Part shown: piece after piece, positions 16,905-26,903 of the stretch | How the letters are laid out: the number at the start of each line of letters is the position of its first letter | Numbering within the stretch: the first letter of the stretch is position 1 | Assembly: GCF_003346715.1 (NCBI RefSeq) | Contig: NZ_QQPQ01000014.1 | Span: forward strand, 1 to 64,000 | Length of the DNA stretch: 64,000 nucleotides | Reading direction: 5' to 3' | Source of the DNA: Oceanispirochaeta sp. M1 | GTDB taxonomy: Bacteria; Spirochaetota; Spirochaetia; DSM-2461 | The notes under the pieces: model-generated | What the model saw: only the letters and a program-made list of their open reading frames with translations | Database searches by the model: none | Told to the model about the DNA's origin: nothing | Program-made: the position numbers and the translations under genes

Positions 16905-18161
16905 ATGACAGGTAAAGAAATACTGCTGAACTCATTAAATCATAATGACGGACCTGTGCCGCTGGACTTTGGAGCTACAAGTGTTACTGGTCTGCACTGT
17001 TCTGTTGTTGAAGGACTCAGAGAGTACTATGGGATGAAGAAAATGCCCGTTAAAATACATGAACCCTATCAAATGCTCGGCCTGGTTGAAGAAGATCTTC
17101 AGGAGGTTATAGGAGCAGATGTCACTGGTGTTTTTCCCAGAAATACTATGTTTGGATTCCCTAATGAAAACTGGAAGGAATGGAAAACTCCCTGGGGACA
17201 GGATGTACTTGTTCCGGGAGACTATCGGGTCTCCATGGAAGGTAAGGATGTTTATATCTACCCTGAAGGTGATACTTCTGTGCCACCCAGCGGCAGAATG
17301 CCTGAAAGCGGTTATTTCTACGATACAATCGTACGGCAGGGGGAGATTGATGATGATAATCTGAACCCTGAAGATAACCTGGAGGAATTCGGACCAGTTA
17401 AGGAAGAGGATCTTGCCTATTTCAAGTCTGCTTGTGATGAAGCCGAAAAAACAGGTCGGGGGATTATAGCGACCTTTGGTGGAACAGCTTTTGGTGATAT
17501 TGCTATGGTTCCAGGACCATTTCTCAAGTATCCAAAAGGTATCCGCGATGTTACTGAATGGTATGTCTCCACCATGATCCGTGCAGATTATATCCATGAA
17601 GTCTTTGAAAAACAGAGTGAAATTGCCTTAGCTAATCTGGAAAAAATCTTTGCTGCTGTGGGTAATGCTCCTGATGCTGTTTTTATCTGTGGTACAGATT
17701 TCGGTACACAGAATTCTCAATTCTGTTCTGTCGATTCTTACGAGGAGATGTATGCTCCCTATTATAGAAAAATTAATAATTGGATTCATGAGAATACAAG
17801 CTGGAAAACATTTAAGCACTCCTGTGGTGCGGTTGAACCCTTTATGTCTCATTTTATAGACAGTGGCTTTGATATTATCAATCCAGTTCAATGTTCTGCA
17901 GATGGTATGGATCCTCAGCAGCTGAAGGACAACTATGGAAATTCCTTGACTTTCTGGGGAGGCGGAGTAGATACTCAAAAGACCTTGCCCTTCGGGACTC
18001 CTGCTGAGGTGAGGAAAGAGGTACGCGAGCGTCTTGAAATATTCAGCAGACAGGGCGGTTTTGTATTTGATGCCATCCATAATGTACAGGCTTTGACTCC
18101 TGTAGAAAACATGGCGGCTCTTATAGAAACCGTGAAGGAATTTAATGCTGAACGCTCATAG
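16905..18161 (+). CDS. UROD-superfamily methyltransferase-like enzyme
   Basis: A 418-residue TIM-barrel protein of the uroporphyrinogen decarboxylase/MtaA-CmuA superfamily. H305-x-C307 (KHSCG) and C330 (VQCSA) match the HxC...C zinc-binding pattern of the corrinoid methyltransferases in this family, which UROD itself lacks. This argues for methyl-group transfer and not haem synthesis. No corrinoid protein or haem gene is adjacent. Lying within a sugar-type ABC importer operon, 11 bp after the permease, it may demethylate the imported compound, but that is inference. AGAGGAAATT precedes ATG 16905. The regulator gene starts 7 bp after its stop. Confidence 0.85.
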   Translation: MTGKEILLNSLNHNDGPVPLDFGATSVTGLHCSVVEGLREYYGMKKMPVKIHEPYQMLGLVEEDLQEVIGADVTGVFPRNTMFGFPNENWKEWKTPWGQDVLVPGDYRVSMEGKDVYIYPEGDTSVPPSGRMPESGYFYDTIVRQGEIDDDNLNPEDNLEEFGPVKEEDLAYFKSACDEAEKTGRGIIATFGGTAFGDIAMVPGPFLKYPKGIRDVTEWYVSTMIRADYIHEVFEKQSEIALANLEKIFAAVGNAPDAVFICGTDFGTQNSQFCSVDSYEEMYAPYYRKINNWIHENTSWKTFKHSCGAVEPFMSHFIDSGFDIINPVQCSADGMDPQQLKDNYGNSLTFWGGGVDTQKTLPFGTPAEVRKEVRERLEIFSRQGGFVFDAIHNVQALTPVENMAALIETVKEFNAERS

Positions 18162-18168
18162 AGGGCTG

Positions 18169-19668
18169 ATGAATAAAGAATACAGCATTCTCGTTATTGA
18201 TGATGAACCCCTGGCCCGTTTATCTTTCAGGAAACTGATAGATACAAGGTTTCCGGGGTTCTCTGTCTGCGGAGAAGCAGGAACCGGTCCGGAAGGACTG
18301 GAATCATTCCGGAGACTGCAACCAGATATTATTATGATGGATATTCAGATTCCCGATTTGAATGGGCTTGAGACATCCCGTCTTATCCTTGAACGCCATC
18401 CCGGAGCTCAGATAATAGTTTTATCGGCCTATGATCAGTTTGAATATGTTCAGGATGCTCTTAATTCAGGAATCCTGGGCTATCTGTTAAAACCTGTTAA
18501 TGAGAAAAAACTGAGTCAGCTTCTTGATAAAGCAGTACAGAGAATTTGCAGCCTTGAAGATTATAACAGAGAATCCATTCAGTTGCAGACCTTTAAAGAG
18601 ATAGCTGCCGGAGACATGGTTACTTCCTTTATCTATGGCAGCTGCGGAGGACTTGATGCGGATTTTTATGCTTCCCATCAGGAGCCTCCTGTTAAGTCTG
18701 GATATTTTTCATTATTCCGAATTGATGACTTCTCAGTTGATGAAAAGATTGCTACAGAGATTAATGAATATCTTAAGCACCTTCCTGGAGTTTTACCCGG
18801 ACGATGGATTGGAACTATCCTTCCGGTCTTCATTATAAAAGATGATACTGCATTGCCAAACATGGTTCTGGTGGAAGGTATTGCTCATCGAATTAAGATT
18901 CTGACATCCCTCAGTGTTCGAACAGCTGTGGGATCAGTACAGAGTCAACCTTCCGATTTCCCACTCTCTTTTTCACAGGCTCTGGATACACTGGAATCCG
19001 GTTCCATCATTGGAAGTTCTGTTCTTTTAGAATATCCCCGTGATCTTGAACTTCGTTTTTTAAGAGCAGCAGAAGAAGAGCGATGGGACAGTGCTGAAGA
19101 TTCAGTCAACATGTTTTTTAAGATCCTCAGTATGCCCGAATACAGTCTAGGTGATTCACAGATGGCATTGAATGAGTTTTTAATTATGTTCCGGCGATTT
19201 CTGAATGATAAAGGAGACGTAAACAGCAGCCGTCTTATTTTCAACCTACTGCGTAATATTCATTTACATACTGATCGGCTTTCCATGTTGGAATGGATTG
19301 CAGCTTCTCTGATTGATCTTTTATCAATTCTTAAAAAGAGTGAGTCCTCTGAAGATCTGCAAATCAGGAAAGTTCTGAAATATATAGATCTGAATGATTT
19401 TCAGGAAATCAGTCTGGAGACAGCCGCTATTTCTGTAGGACTTACTCCTCAGTATCTGAGTCGTATATTCAAAGACAGGTATAAGATGAATTTTCTGGAG
19501 TATCTGATCAGTAGAAGAATGGAACTGGCCAGCCGTCTTTTGAAGGAAACAGATCTCAGTATTAAAGAAATAGCTGTAAGATCCGGCTATACCGATGTTA
19601 ATTATTTCGGCAGAGTATTTAAGAAACAGATAAAGATATCTCCCCGTGATTACAGGCTGAAATACTAA
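18169..19668 (+). CDS. YesN-type response regulator with AraC DNA-binding domain
   Basis: A 499-residue regulator. The receiver domain (residues about 1-125) shows DDEP, the phospho-acceptor in IIMMDIQIPD and LKP. A 250-residue middle region, which aligns with no domain I recognise, is followed by a C-terminal AraC-type double helix-turn-helix (SVGLTPQYLSRIFKDRY; IAVRSGYTDVNYFGRVFKK). It probably activates the preceding ABC/UROD operon on a signal from the kinase encoded tail to tail with it. ATG 18169 is preceded by GAGGG; an upstream ATG at 18145 would overlap the UROD gene and adds residues absent from receiver domains. Confidence 0.93.
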   Translation: MNKEYSILVIDDEPLARLSFRKLIDTRFPGFSVCGEAGTGPEGLESFRRLQPDIIMMDIQIPDLNGLETSRLILERHPGAQIIVLSAYDQFEYVQDALNSGILGYLLKPVNEKKLSQLLDKAVQRICSLEDYNRESIQLQTFKEIAAGDMVTSFIYGSCGGLDADFYASHQEPPVKSGYFSLFRIDDFSVDEKIATEINEYLKHLPGVLPGRWIGTILPVFIIKDDTALPNMVLVEGIAHRIKILTSLSVRTAVGSVQSQPSDFPLSFSQALDTLESGSIIGSSVLLEYPRDLELRFLRAAEEERWDSAEDSVNMFFKILSMPEYSLGDSQMALNEFLIMFRRFLNDKGDVNSSRLIFNLLRNIHLHTDRLSMLEWIAASLIDLLSILKKSESSEDLQIRKVLKYIDLNDFQEISLETAAISVGLTPQYLSRIFKDRYKMNFLEYLISRRMELASRLLKETDLSIKEIAVRSGYTDVNYFGRVFKKQIKISPRDYRLKY

Positions 19669-21125
19669 GCCGGTATCAAAATCCTGCAGATGGTCCCGGA
19701 GTTGTCTGAAGCACTGAGACTCAGGCATGGTTTTCCGTATTTCAATTCCAGTCTTCTTATAACATTTCTGATACCCATAGATTTTGTTTCAAAATCAGTA
19801 TCCATGATTTCATCGATTCTTTCAGCTGTAATTCCACAGCCGTTATCAATGATTTCTATGAGTATCTCATTATCTCTTTTAACTGCCTTTAAACTTATTA
19901 ATCCTGGTCGGGAAATGGGTTCCAGGCCATGCTTAATGGCATTTTCAACCAGAGGCTGCAGGATCAATGCAGGGACAGTGGTCTTGAGTACTTCAGGATC
20001 GATCTCTTCACTGTAAGCTAATTTTTCACCAAAGCGGGTTTTCTGTATATGAATATAGCTGTTGATCAACTCAATTTCTTCTTCCAGAGGAACGGCTCTT
20101 TTCTGCATAACCAGATTATAGCGAAGTAAATCAGATAGACTTCTGATCATTTTTCCGGTACGGGGAGCCTCTTCCAGGCTGCTTAAAGAATCAATTATAT
20201 TCAGAGTATTGAATAGAAAGTGAGGGTTTATCTGGGATTGAAGAAGAGCCAATTCCGATTCTTTCAGGAGATGTTCTGTCTGGTGATGCTGAATCTCCCT
20301 GTCCTTCAATCGCTGTTCCAGTTCAGCCTTCTCCTGAATTCCTTCGATCTGTCCGGTAATATGTTTTGACATCTCATTGAATGACCGGAACAGAACAGCG
20401 ATCTCATCTTTTCGCTGAGGTATAATGAGATCAACATGTTCTGTCTCTTTACCGAAGCGGATCAGTTCCAGAGCAAGTTGATGAATCGGTCTTGAAACTG
20501 AGATACTGAAATTCCATGCCAGGACATAGCAGAAAAGAATCATCAGAATAACGAAACTAATATTGATTTTCAAACTTCTGCTCATTTGCATTTTGAAAGT
20601 GAGGAAAAAGGATTGGAGATTATCCAGGAAGAGAGAGTTGAGTTCTTCAAGTTCTTCCCTGATGTATCCCGAAAGGTTTAATAAATCAAGCTCTGATTCC
20701 CAGACATAAATTGTCTCTGCTCCATCATTGTACAAGTTGATAAGAGCTGATGCTCTCTCTCTGTAGGTTTCAATCATGGCTGTCAGATCCCGGAAAGAGT
20801 CTTTCATCTCTTTTTCATCGGCAATGAGTCCCAATACCCCCAAACGTTTTGTGACTGCGGCGAATTCCTGTCTGAAGGATATGATGTACTCCTCATTTCC
20901 GCTTCGGATATAGTTGCTTATATGGCTGTTCATTCCTTGAAGACTGCTATGAATACTGTGAAGTTCAATCTGATGATCCACCCGTTTTGAAAGGACTCTG
21001 TCCTGTGATGTGATTCTAATCAGGGTGTATCCATTGAGACCTGCTAAAGAGATAATTATAATAAAGAATGAGCCGAGAAGCTTGAGTCTTAATCCATATG
21101 GAAGAGCTTCGGGTACGCTGTCCAT
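19665..21125 (-). CDS. YesM/LytS-type sensor histidine kinase
   Basis: A 486-residue membrane kinase. One helix near residues 13-33 and a second at about 188-206 enclose a periplasmic sensor of roughly 155 residues. A HAMP linker follows, then the His_kinase motif QINPHFLFNTLNIID with the phospho-histidine, and the ATPase motifs LVENAIKHG and DNGCGI. Such kinases pair with YesN-type regulators. Here the regulator gene is convergent and the two stop codons overlap by 4 bp (CTAA at 19665-19668). It probably senses the substrate of the ABC system, perhaps through the binding protein. Confidence 0.93.
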   Translation of the reverse strand: MDSVPEALPYGLRLKLLGSFFIIIISLAGLNGYTLIRITSQDRVLSKRVDHQIELHSIHSSLQGMNSHISNYIRSGNEEYIISFRQEFAAVTKRLGVLGLIADEKEMKDSFRDLTAMIETYRERASALINLYNDGAETIYVWESELDLLNLSGYIREELEELNSLFLDNLQSFFLTFKMQMSRSLKINISFVILMILFCYVLAWNFSISVSRPIHQLALELIRFGKETEHVDLIIPQRKDEIAVLFRSFNEMSKHITGQIEGIQEKAELEQRLKDREIQHHQTEHLLKESELALLQSQINPHFLFNTLNIIDSLSSLEEAPRTGKMIRSLSDLLRYNLVMQKRAVPLEEEIELINSYIHIQKTRFGEKLAYSEEIDPEVLKTTVPALILQPLVENAIKHGLEPISRPGLISLKAVKRDNEILIEIIDNGCGITAERIDEIMDTDFETKSMGIRNVIRRLELKYGKPCLSLSASDNSGTICRILIPA

Positions 21126-21236
21126 AATATGTATTTTAGCCTTTTACTGATAGAAAAGTATATCCATTGTAAAAACTCTATAGGAATTCTAACCGGAAAT
21201 ATTGTATACAGAGCAAAGGCTGTTCATAATAGGCCC

Positions 21237-21737
21237 ATGTCAGAAGATCAGAAAACCGTAAAGAAGAAAATAGCCTGCAGCTATAACACAATCCTCACTG
21301 CAAAGTTCAGAAATTTTAAAAAAAGAAGTTTCAGAAATTATACTTTTTCCTGCCTGCTTTACAGCATCGGGATCACAGTTATCAGAGGCGGAGTGCTCCT
21401 GTCTCTGAATACCCTGATGGTCTTTTTTACCTTTTTTCTGATTGTCATGAGTCTTGCCATGATTATGATCTTCGGTTCCACCCGGCTCCTTGCCCGCAAG
21501 CATGGTGAGAACAGCAGTATATATACTTTTTCAGCCGATGGGATTCATATCCATAATGAGATCAACGGAGAGGAAGAAGATCTGGGCTGGGACTGGATTC
21601 GATCCTATGAGTTAACGAACAAAGCACTCTTTCTTCAAATCAATACAAAGAAAACCTTTGAGATTATTCTGGAAAAAGAGAAAATCAGCAAAGAAGAGAC
21701 AGATCTGCTGGTCTCCTGGTTTGACTCATCCCGCTGA
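21237..21737 (+). CDS. YcxB-like membrane protein
   Basis: About 166 residues. Two membrane helices (about residues 40-58 and 62-82 from the chosen start) are followed by a soluble tail with YTFSADGIHIHNE and WDWIRSYELTNKALFLQI, the pattern of the YcxB/PF14317-type family, of unknown function. ATG 21237 is chosen because upstream residues look like untranslated sequence; an ATG at 21129 in the same frame is possible but has no good ribosome site. It is divergent from the kinase gene. Confidence 0.6.
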   Translation: MSEDQKTVKKKIACSYNTILTAKFRNFKKRSFRNYTFSCLLYSIGITVIRGGVLLSLNTLMVFFTFFLIVMSLAMIMIFGSTRLLARKHGENSSIYTFSADGIHIHNEINGEEEDLGWDWIRSYELTNKALFLQINTKKTFEIILEKEKISKEETDLLVSWFDSSR

Positions 21738-21839
21738 TTCATAGTTAGTCCATTTAAAAACATAATTTCTCCAGACGACAGAATTTATTTATGACATTTA
21801 TACTGTTATTAGAGTTTTGGTCAGTATGGGGAGGACAAA

Positions 21840-22802
21840 GTGGGAAAGGCAGACATAGATTTTGAAACAAGAGATGAAAAAGGGCATTGGAGCCCTCCTG
21901 CCATGGAGTATTCTCCCTTGTTTCAATGGCCCTGGAAAATTGGAGCAGTCTTAAAATGGCTTTTCGCCTGGGGCGGTTATCTCTGGCCCCGACATCTGGC
22001 TTATGCCTTGCTGGCAGTCTGTACCTGGTTTTATCTTCAAGCAGATTTCTCAGTGACATCTGAACTCAGTGCACCCTGGATCGGTGGAATGCTCCTTCGA
22101 AACTATATCTTTGTTATATTGGTTTTCGGCTTTTACCATCTGACACTCTATATCCTGAAATTTCAGGGTACCCGGGGAAAGTATCATCCCGGGTGGCAGG
22201 CTGAGAATTCAAAGAAATTTATGTTTAAAGATCAGGTGAAGGATAATATGTTCAGGTCTCTTATTTTTGGTGTCCCAATCTGGACGGCCTGGGAAGTTTT
22301 ATATTACCTGCTGGGTGCTAAGGGATTTATGCCTCTGATGGAACTCTCTGATAATCCTGTCTGGTTTGTCGCATTCTTTCTTATTATACCCCTCTGGAGG
22401 GAGACTCATTTCTATTTCATTCATAGACTGATTCACTGGAAACCTCTTCTCAGATCCATACACAGTGTTCATCATAAAAATCCGAATTGCGGTCCCTGGT
22501 CCGGGCTGGCTATGCATCCTATTGAACATTTTCTCTATTTTTCAGTGGTGCTTATCCATTTTGTTGTGCCCAGTCATCCGGTTCATTTCTTTTTCAATTC
22601 CCAGTTGACTGCTCTAACACCGGCTCCCGGGCACACCGGCTTTGAAGGACCACTGTTTAAAGGAGTCTGGCCTGCCGGTGATTATTTCCATTATCTCCAT
22701 CATCGCTATGTTTCCTGTAATTTCGGAGGTGGAACTATCCCCTGGGATAAATGGCTGGGACGTTTCTATAACGGGGAAGGACCATATAAAACCAGGAAAT
22801 AG
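21840..22802 (+). CDS. Sterol desaturase / fatty acid hydroxylase family membrane enzyme
   Basis: A 320-residue protein with several membrane helices and the di-iron histidine clusters of the family: HFYFIHRLIH, HSVHHKN, MHPIEH and HYLHHRY. These enzymes hydroxylate or desaturate lipid chains using oxygen. GTG 21840 is preceded by GGGAGGAC with good spacing. No lipid biosynthesis gene is next to it. An oxygen-dependent enzyme is unexpected beside so many anaerobic redox proteins, so the cell may meet oxygen at times. The convergent chemoreceptor ends 8 bp away. Confidence 0.88.
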   Translation: MGKADIDFETRDEKGHWSPPAMEYSPLFQWPWKIGAVLKWLFAWGGYLWPRHLAYALLAVCTWFYLQADFSVTSELSAPWIGGMLLRNYIFVILVFGFYHLTLYILKFQGTRGKYHPGWQAENSKKFMFKDQVKDNMFRSLIFGVPIWTAWEVLYYLLGAKGFMPLMELSDNPVWFVAFFLIIPLWRETHFYFIHRLIHWKPLLRSIHSVHHKNPNCGPWSGLAMHPIEHFLYFSVVLIHFVVPSHPVHFFFNSQLTALTPAPGHTGFEGPLFKGVWPAGDYFHYLHHRYVSCNFGGGTIPWDKWLGRFYNGEGPYKTRK

Positions 22803-22810
22803 TACGAGTT

Positions 22811-24637
22811 TTAATTCTCCGTCTTGAAACGGGCTACCAGCTCGTTAAGCACCAATGCCTGGGAACTGAACTCTTCTGCCATGGATGCCAATTCCTCGGA
22901 GGAAGCGGCATTCTGCTGAACAACAGAATCCAGTTGTCTCAGAGCAGTATTGATCTGTTCAGACTCAATTCGCTGTTCCTCTGTGGCGGCTTTTACTTCG
23001 CTTACCAGTTCGGCTGTATTTCTTATTTCCGGAATAACCTCTTCCAGAAGAATCTGTCCCGCAGATGTGGCAACTTTCAATGACTCTGTTGTTTCCGATA
23101 TTATTTCGGTTGCCGATTTCTGGCTGTTTACTGCCAGCTTTCTAACCTCACCTGCTACAACGGCAAACCCGCTTCCGGCTTCTCCTGCCCTTGCCGCTTC
23201 AATGGCCGCATTCAGAGCAAGCATATTTGTCTGTCTTGCTATTTCACTGATGACCTTGATCTTCTCTGAGATATTTTTAGAATACGTTATTGTTTCATCA
23301 ACCGCTTTTCCGCCCTCACCGGCACTGAGAGCAACTTTGTTTGCAATGGACTCGGTCATATTGGTGTTGTCGGAGTTTGCATTTATAGAATCGGTCATTT
23401 TATCCATGGAAGCCGAAACTTCCTGAGATGTTGCTGCCTGTTCTGTGGCTCCCTCTGACATAAGCTGGCTTGTGGAACTGATACTTTCACTGCCCTGGGT
23501 AATCTGATCTGCAATGCTTTGTATTTCAATAAAATTTTCTCTCAGTTCTGTGGTCATCTGATTCAGTGCCCGTGCCAGGTCCCCGACTTCATCTGACTGT
23601 TTGAGAACTTTGTCATCGATCCGGGCTGTAAGGTCTCCCCCGGATATCTGCACCGCAAGCAGTGCAGCAGCCTTTATTGTTTTACTGAAGCTTTGTGCAA
23701 ACTGGAATACCGCTGCAACAAGGATGGTAATTGCAATTATTGTCATCAGGATAATGAGCCTGATTGTCTCTGTTATGGTTGCAAGATATTCTTTTCTGCT
23801 AATTGTTATTCCCAGGGTCCAGCCGGGAGTCATTTTCACCGAATGGAGGAATGTGACCAGGCGCTCTCCTGATTTGTTCCTGATTTCCCCCTGGGTACCT
23901 TGTACTTCTTTTGTCAGCTGAGAAAGGAGGCTGTCCAAGCCGACCAGATTCAACTGATATTCTTCAGTATCCATGGTCTGCATAATCAGATCCTGGTCAG
24001 GATGAGCTAATACCGAGCCAATACCGTCAACGATAAAACCAAAGCCTGTCTTGCCCATCTTAACAGAAGTCGCAATCTGGGAGAGGGTTTCCAGCTTTAC
24101 AGTTGCTGCAATAATACCCTTGAAATTTCCATTACTGTCTGTAACTTTATGAGCAATTACAAAGATGGGAATGCCCATGGATTGGGAAACAACGGGATTG
24201 CTTATGGCAGTATCCAAACCACCGTCCTTCAATTCCCTGAAATAATCTCTGGATGATATATTGCCATCAGCGCCAAGGCTTGAGCGATAGTTTCCCTGAT
24301 CATCGGAGATAAATATCATGGCAAATTCTTTGTTCATTGAATTATGCCGGCCCTCCAGATAGGCTCCCGCATCCTCCAGACTTCCTGCCTTGATAATTGT
24401 CAGATCAGAAAAGCTCTTCACTATATTGATATGTCCCTCCAGCCAGCGGGAAATCTCATCTCCCCGGGAGGCTGCCAGCTGCAGATTCATACTTTCTGTC
24501 AGTTCTGTGAATGATTTATTCGTTACATATAAAAGGGAACCGCCGAAGAGGAGGAATAGAATGAGTGAGAGACCTCCAAAAGTGAAAAGCAACTTTTTCA
24601 AAATAGTTGATTTTTGTTTTTGTTTCTCTGTATTCAT
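22811..24637 (-). CDS. Methyl-accepting chemotaxis protein with Cache sensor
   Basis: A 608-residue chemoreceptor. A membrane helix at about residues 14-35 is followed by a periplasmic double-Cache sensor (about 40-280), a second helix at about 288-308, a HAMP domain to about 365, and a signalling domain with the hairpin tip [20 protein letters not shown]. The sensor contains SRDYF and [11 protein letters not shown] segments typical of dCache ligand-binding domains, which often bind amino acids or organic acids. No chemotaxis kinase gene is close by. Confidence 0.95.
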   Translation of the reverse strand: MNTEKQKQKSTILKKLLFTFGGLSLILFLLFGGSLLYVTNKSFTELTESMNLQLAASRGDEISRWLEGHINIVKSFSDLTIIKAGSLEDAGAYLEGRHNSMNKEFAMIFISDDQGNYRSSLGADGNISSRDYFRELKDGGLDTAISNPVVSQSMGIPIFVIAHKVTDSNGNFKGIIAATVKLETLSQIATSVKMGKTGFGFIVDGIGSVLAHPDQDLIMQTMDTEEYQLNLVGLDSLLSQLTKEVQGTQGEIRNKSGERLVTFLHSVKMTPGWTLGITISRKEYLATITETIRLIILMTIIAITILVAAVFQFAQSFSKTIKAAALLAVQISGGDLTARIDDKVLKQSDEVGDLARALNQMTTELRENFIEIQSIADQITQGSESISSTSQLMSEGATEQAATSQEVSASMDKMTDSINANSDNTNMTESIANKVALSAGEGGKAVDETITYSKNISEKIKVISEIARQTNMLALNAAIEAARAGEAGSGFAVVAGEVRKLAVNSQKSATEIISETTESLKVATSAGQILLEEVIPEIRNTAELVSEVKAATEEQRIESEQINTALRQLDSVVQQNAASSEELASMAEEFSSQALVLNELVARFKTEN

Positions 24638-24663
24638 ACCTTAATTTTAATCTCTGATACTCC

Positions 24664-26079
24664 TTAAATCAAATTGTCATCAGCTTCTGTTTCGGAATTC
24701 CCGTACCAGTTGATTCCTCTGGTCAGATACATAGTCAGAGTCAGAGCTCCAAAGAGTCCTGCGGTTCCCATGATCAGTGCATAGTCTTCAGACTTCAGAA
24801 CAAAGAAGAGGTAGGAATAGCCCGCAGTCATAACAGGCAGGAGGTACAGACCTTTTCTCCCGATTCCTTTTATGGAGAGAGTGTAGAGAGAGAGCATTAC
24901 AGTGACCGCCGATGAGGCAATCAGATAGGATTGATTAAAATTCAGGTGCTCTGATACGGAGAGGAGTATGAGGTAGAACAGAACATTTCCAAAGCCGGCC
25001 AGAAGGTACTGCACGGGATGAATCTTTACTTTTCTGATCAGTTCAAAAAGGAAAAATGTAAGAAAGGGAATCAGAATAAATAGAATGCCGTACTCTACGG
25101 TCCGTCTTGTTTTCTGATAGGAATCAAACTCGGGATAATAATTAAGACCGAAGGCAGATTCCAGAAGATCCTGAAAAAATTGATCCTGTGAAGCGCTCCA
25201 GCACTCGGGGACACTTCTGCTGAGTGAGTTAATCATCCATTCGGCTGTAAATCCTTCATCTGTGATGTTCTGTTCTGTCGGCAGGTAATAACCCTGGAAG
25301 GAGGGGGCCGCCCAGTCGGATTCCATATGTATTTTTGTGCTGCCTGCCAGGGGAAGGAACTCAAGAGAACGACCGCCGCGGATCTCCTGCTGGAAATGAA
25401 AGGGGATAACCCTGCTTATATCCTGAATATTTCCGTGTCCCGCATCCACATCAACCTTCAGGGTGGCTCCGTATAAGGATCGGCTGCTGTCACCTGCTTC
25501 AAAATCAAGTTCTTTCCCTTCCCAGAGGAGAGGCTCGGTTCTTTTCATCCCTTTTAAACTGGGATAACTGAACTGCACATAGGCATCTTCCCAGACAAGG
25601 GTCTCACGGTCATAGTTTTTATAAAGCGCCTCAAGGGCAAAATTACCGGAGCCTTCAACGTTTAAAGTAAATACAGGAACTTCGAAGATACCCCTGAATT
25701 TGCTTTCACTGCTGCTTTGGGCAAAAATATCCATGCTCTCAGGGAGGAGATAAACATTTTCCAAATATTCTTCTGTTCTCAGGTATTTTCCATCTTCATC
25801 GGTAACTTCATATTTAATCTTCCGGGGAATGACCAGCAGCGGACCGCCCACGGCTGTGTCTGCACCCCAGGAGGAGAGGATACTCTCTTCGGCCACCCAT
25901 TTTCTCTGCTCCCTTTCCCATACCAGATTTTTAATCATTCCCAGGGGGATTAGAAAAAGAAGTATCATTGCCAGTACGATAATGATCTTCAAGCCGTAGC
26001 CGGGTTTTCCTGAGTTCATCCATCCGGGCCTCTTTACTTTGATGTTTTTAATGTCTTTCATTTCCAGGTGTTCTTTCAT
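24664..26079 (-). CDS. creD: CreD-family inner membrane protein
   Basis: A 471-residue protein. One N-terminal helix (about residues 30-50), a long extracytoplasmic region beginning with WGADTAVGGPLLVIP, and five to six C-terminal helices match the CreD family. In E. coli CreD is controlled by CreBC; its biochemical role is unclear, though it is linked to envelope stress and beta-lactam responses. ATG 26079 has AAGGAG at good distance. It is divergent from a two-component pair likely to control it. Confidence 0.9.
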   Translation of the reverse strand: MKEHLEMKDIKNIKVKRPGWMNSGKPGYGLKIIIVLAMILLFLIPLGMIKNLVWEREQRKWVAEESILSSWGADTAVGGPLLVIPRKIKYEVTDEDGKYLRTEEYLENVYLLPESMDIFAQSSSESKFRGIFEVPVFTLNVEGSGNFALEALYKNYDRETLVWEDAYVQFSYPSLKGMKRTEPLLWEGKELDFEAGDSSRSLYGATLKVDVDAGHGNIQDISRVIPFHFQQEIRGGRSLEFLPLAGSTKIHMESDWAAPSFQGYYLPTEQNITDEGFTAEWMINSLSRSVPECWSASQDQFFQDLLESAFGLNYYPEFDSYQKTRRTVEYGILFILIPFLTFFLFELIRKVKIHPVQYLLAGFGNVLFYLILLSVSEHLNFNQSYLIASSAVTVMLSLYTLSIKGIGRKGLYLLPVMTAGYSYLFFVLKSEDYALIMGTAGLFGALTLTMYLTRGINWYGNSETEADDNLI

Positions 26080-26129
26080 TTGTATCTCCTTGTGGGTTGT
26101 TGCTTATGGGAAGTATGAGAGAATGTTCA

Positions 26130-26181
26130 GGCAGAATAAGGGCTGAAATGAGGCAGAAATAAGGCAATTACTGATTCTGCC
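26130..26181. promoter_or_regulatory. Repeats GGCAGAA-(A)TAAGG between creD and the regulator
   Basis: GGCAGAATAAGG (26130-26141) and GGCAGAAATAAGG (26152-26164) are direct repeats 22 bp apart, about two helical turns, and TTCTGCC (26175-26181) is an inverted copy of the core. They sit in the 137-bp divergent gap, as expected for OmpR-type regulator sites controlling both directions. They differ from the E. coli cre tag (TTCAC repeats). Confidence 0.5.
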
Positions 26182-26216
26182 TGCCTGGATTTTAAAGCTG
26201 TGATACACTCATCAGT

Positions 26217-26903
26217 ATGGCCGTAATTGCAGTTGTGGATGATGAAGAATCTTTGAGAGAAACCCTCAGTTATGCTCTTGAAAAAGAGGGGCACAGGGTT
26301 TCCTGTTTTGAGAATGGGGAGGATGCCTGGCGTTCCTTTCAGAAGGAAGCTCCCGAGTTGATGATTCTGGATATTATGATGCCCCGGATGGATGGCCTGG
26401 AGCTGTGCCGGCGTGTGAGGGGAGTAGATCAGCAGATTCCTCTGATGTTTCTCTCATCCAGGGATGAAGAGTTTGATCGTATTCTGGGACTTGAGATCGG
26501 AGCCGATGATTATCTGTGTAAGCCTTTTTCTTTGAGAGAACTCTGTACCAGGGTCAAGGTATTGCTTCGGCGCTCCCGTTCTGCGGTCCTTCCCGAGTCC
26601 AGTTCTGATCAGACAGAGCTGAGGCTTTGTGAGGAGAGTTTCAGAGCCTGGTGGAAAGGTGAGCTTCTTACTCTCTCAATTTCAGAATTCCGTATACTTC
26701 AGGATCTGAGTGCCTGCCCCGATTCAGTACGATCCCGGGAGCAGCTGATTCAGGCGGCATTCCCTCTAGACCATTATGTTTCGGACCGTTCAATTGACAG
26801 TCATATAAAAAGACTCAGAAAGAAGATAAGTTCTATTGATTCCGGATTTGACAGAATTGAGGCCGTCTACGGTCTGGGTTATCGCTTCAGGACACTATCA
26901 TGA
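26217..26903 (+). CDS. OmpR-family response regulator (CreB-like)
   Basis: A 228-residue regulator. The receiver domain shows DDEE, LMILDIMMPRMDG with the phospho-aspartate, and KPF; a C-terminal winged helix contains REQLIQAAF and SDRSIDSHIKRLRKK. It overlaps the kinase gene by 4 bp and is divergent from creD, which supports a CreBC-like role, by context and not by residue-level proof. Confidence 0.93.
   Translation: MAVIAVVDDEESLRETLSYALEKEGHRVSCFENGEDAWRSFQKEAPELMILDIMMPRMDGLELCRRVRGVDQQIPLMFLSSRDEEFDRILGLEIGADDYLCKPFSLRELCTRVKVLLRRSRSAVLPESSSDQTELRLCEESFRAWWKGELLTLSISEFRILQDLSACPDSVRSREQLIQAAFPLDHYVSDRSIDSHIKRLRKKISSIDSGFDRIEAVYGLGYRFRTLS

Noticed and set aside
16935-17597. Long antisense open frame (220 codons) inside the UROD-family gene
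   Set aside because: It lies wholly opposite a gene with clear conserved motifs, has no ribosome site and its translation is cysteine- and isoleucine-rich without any domain pattern.
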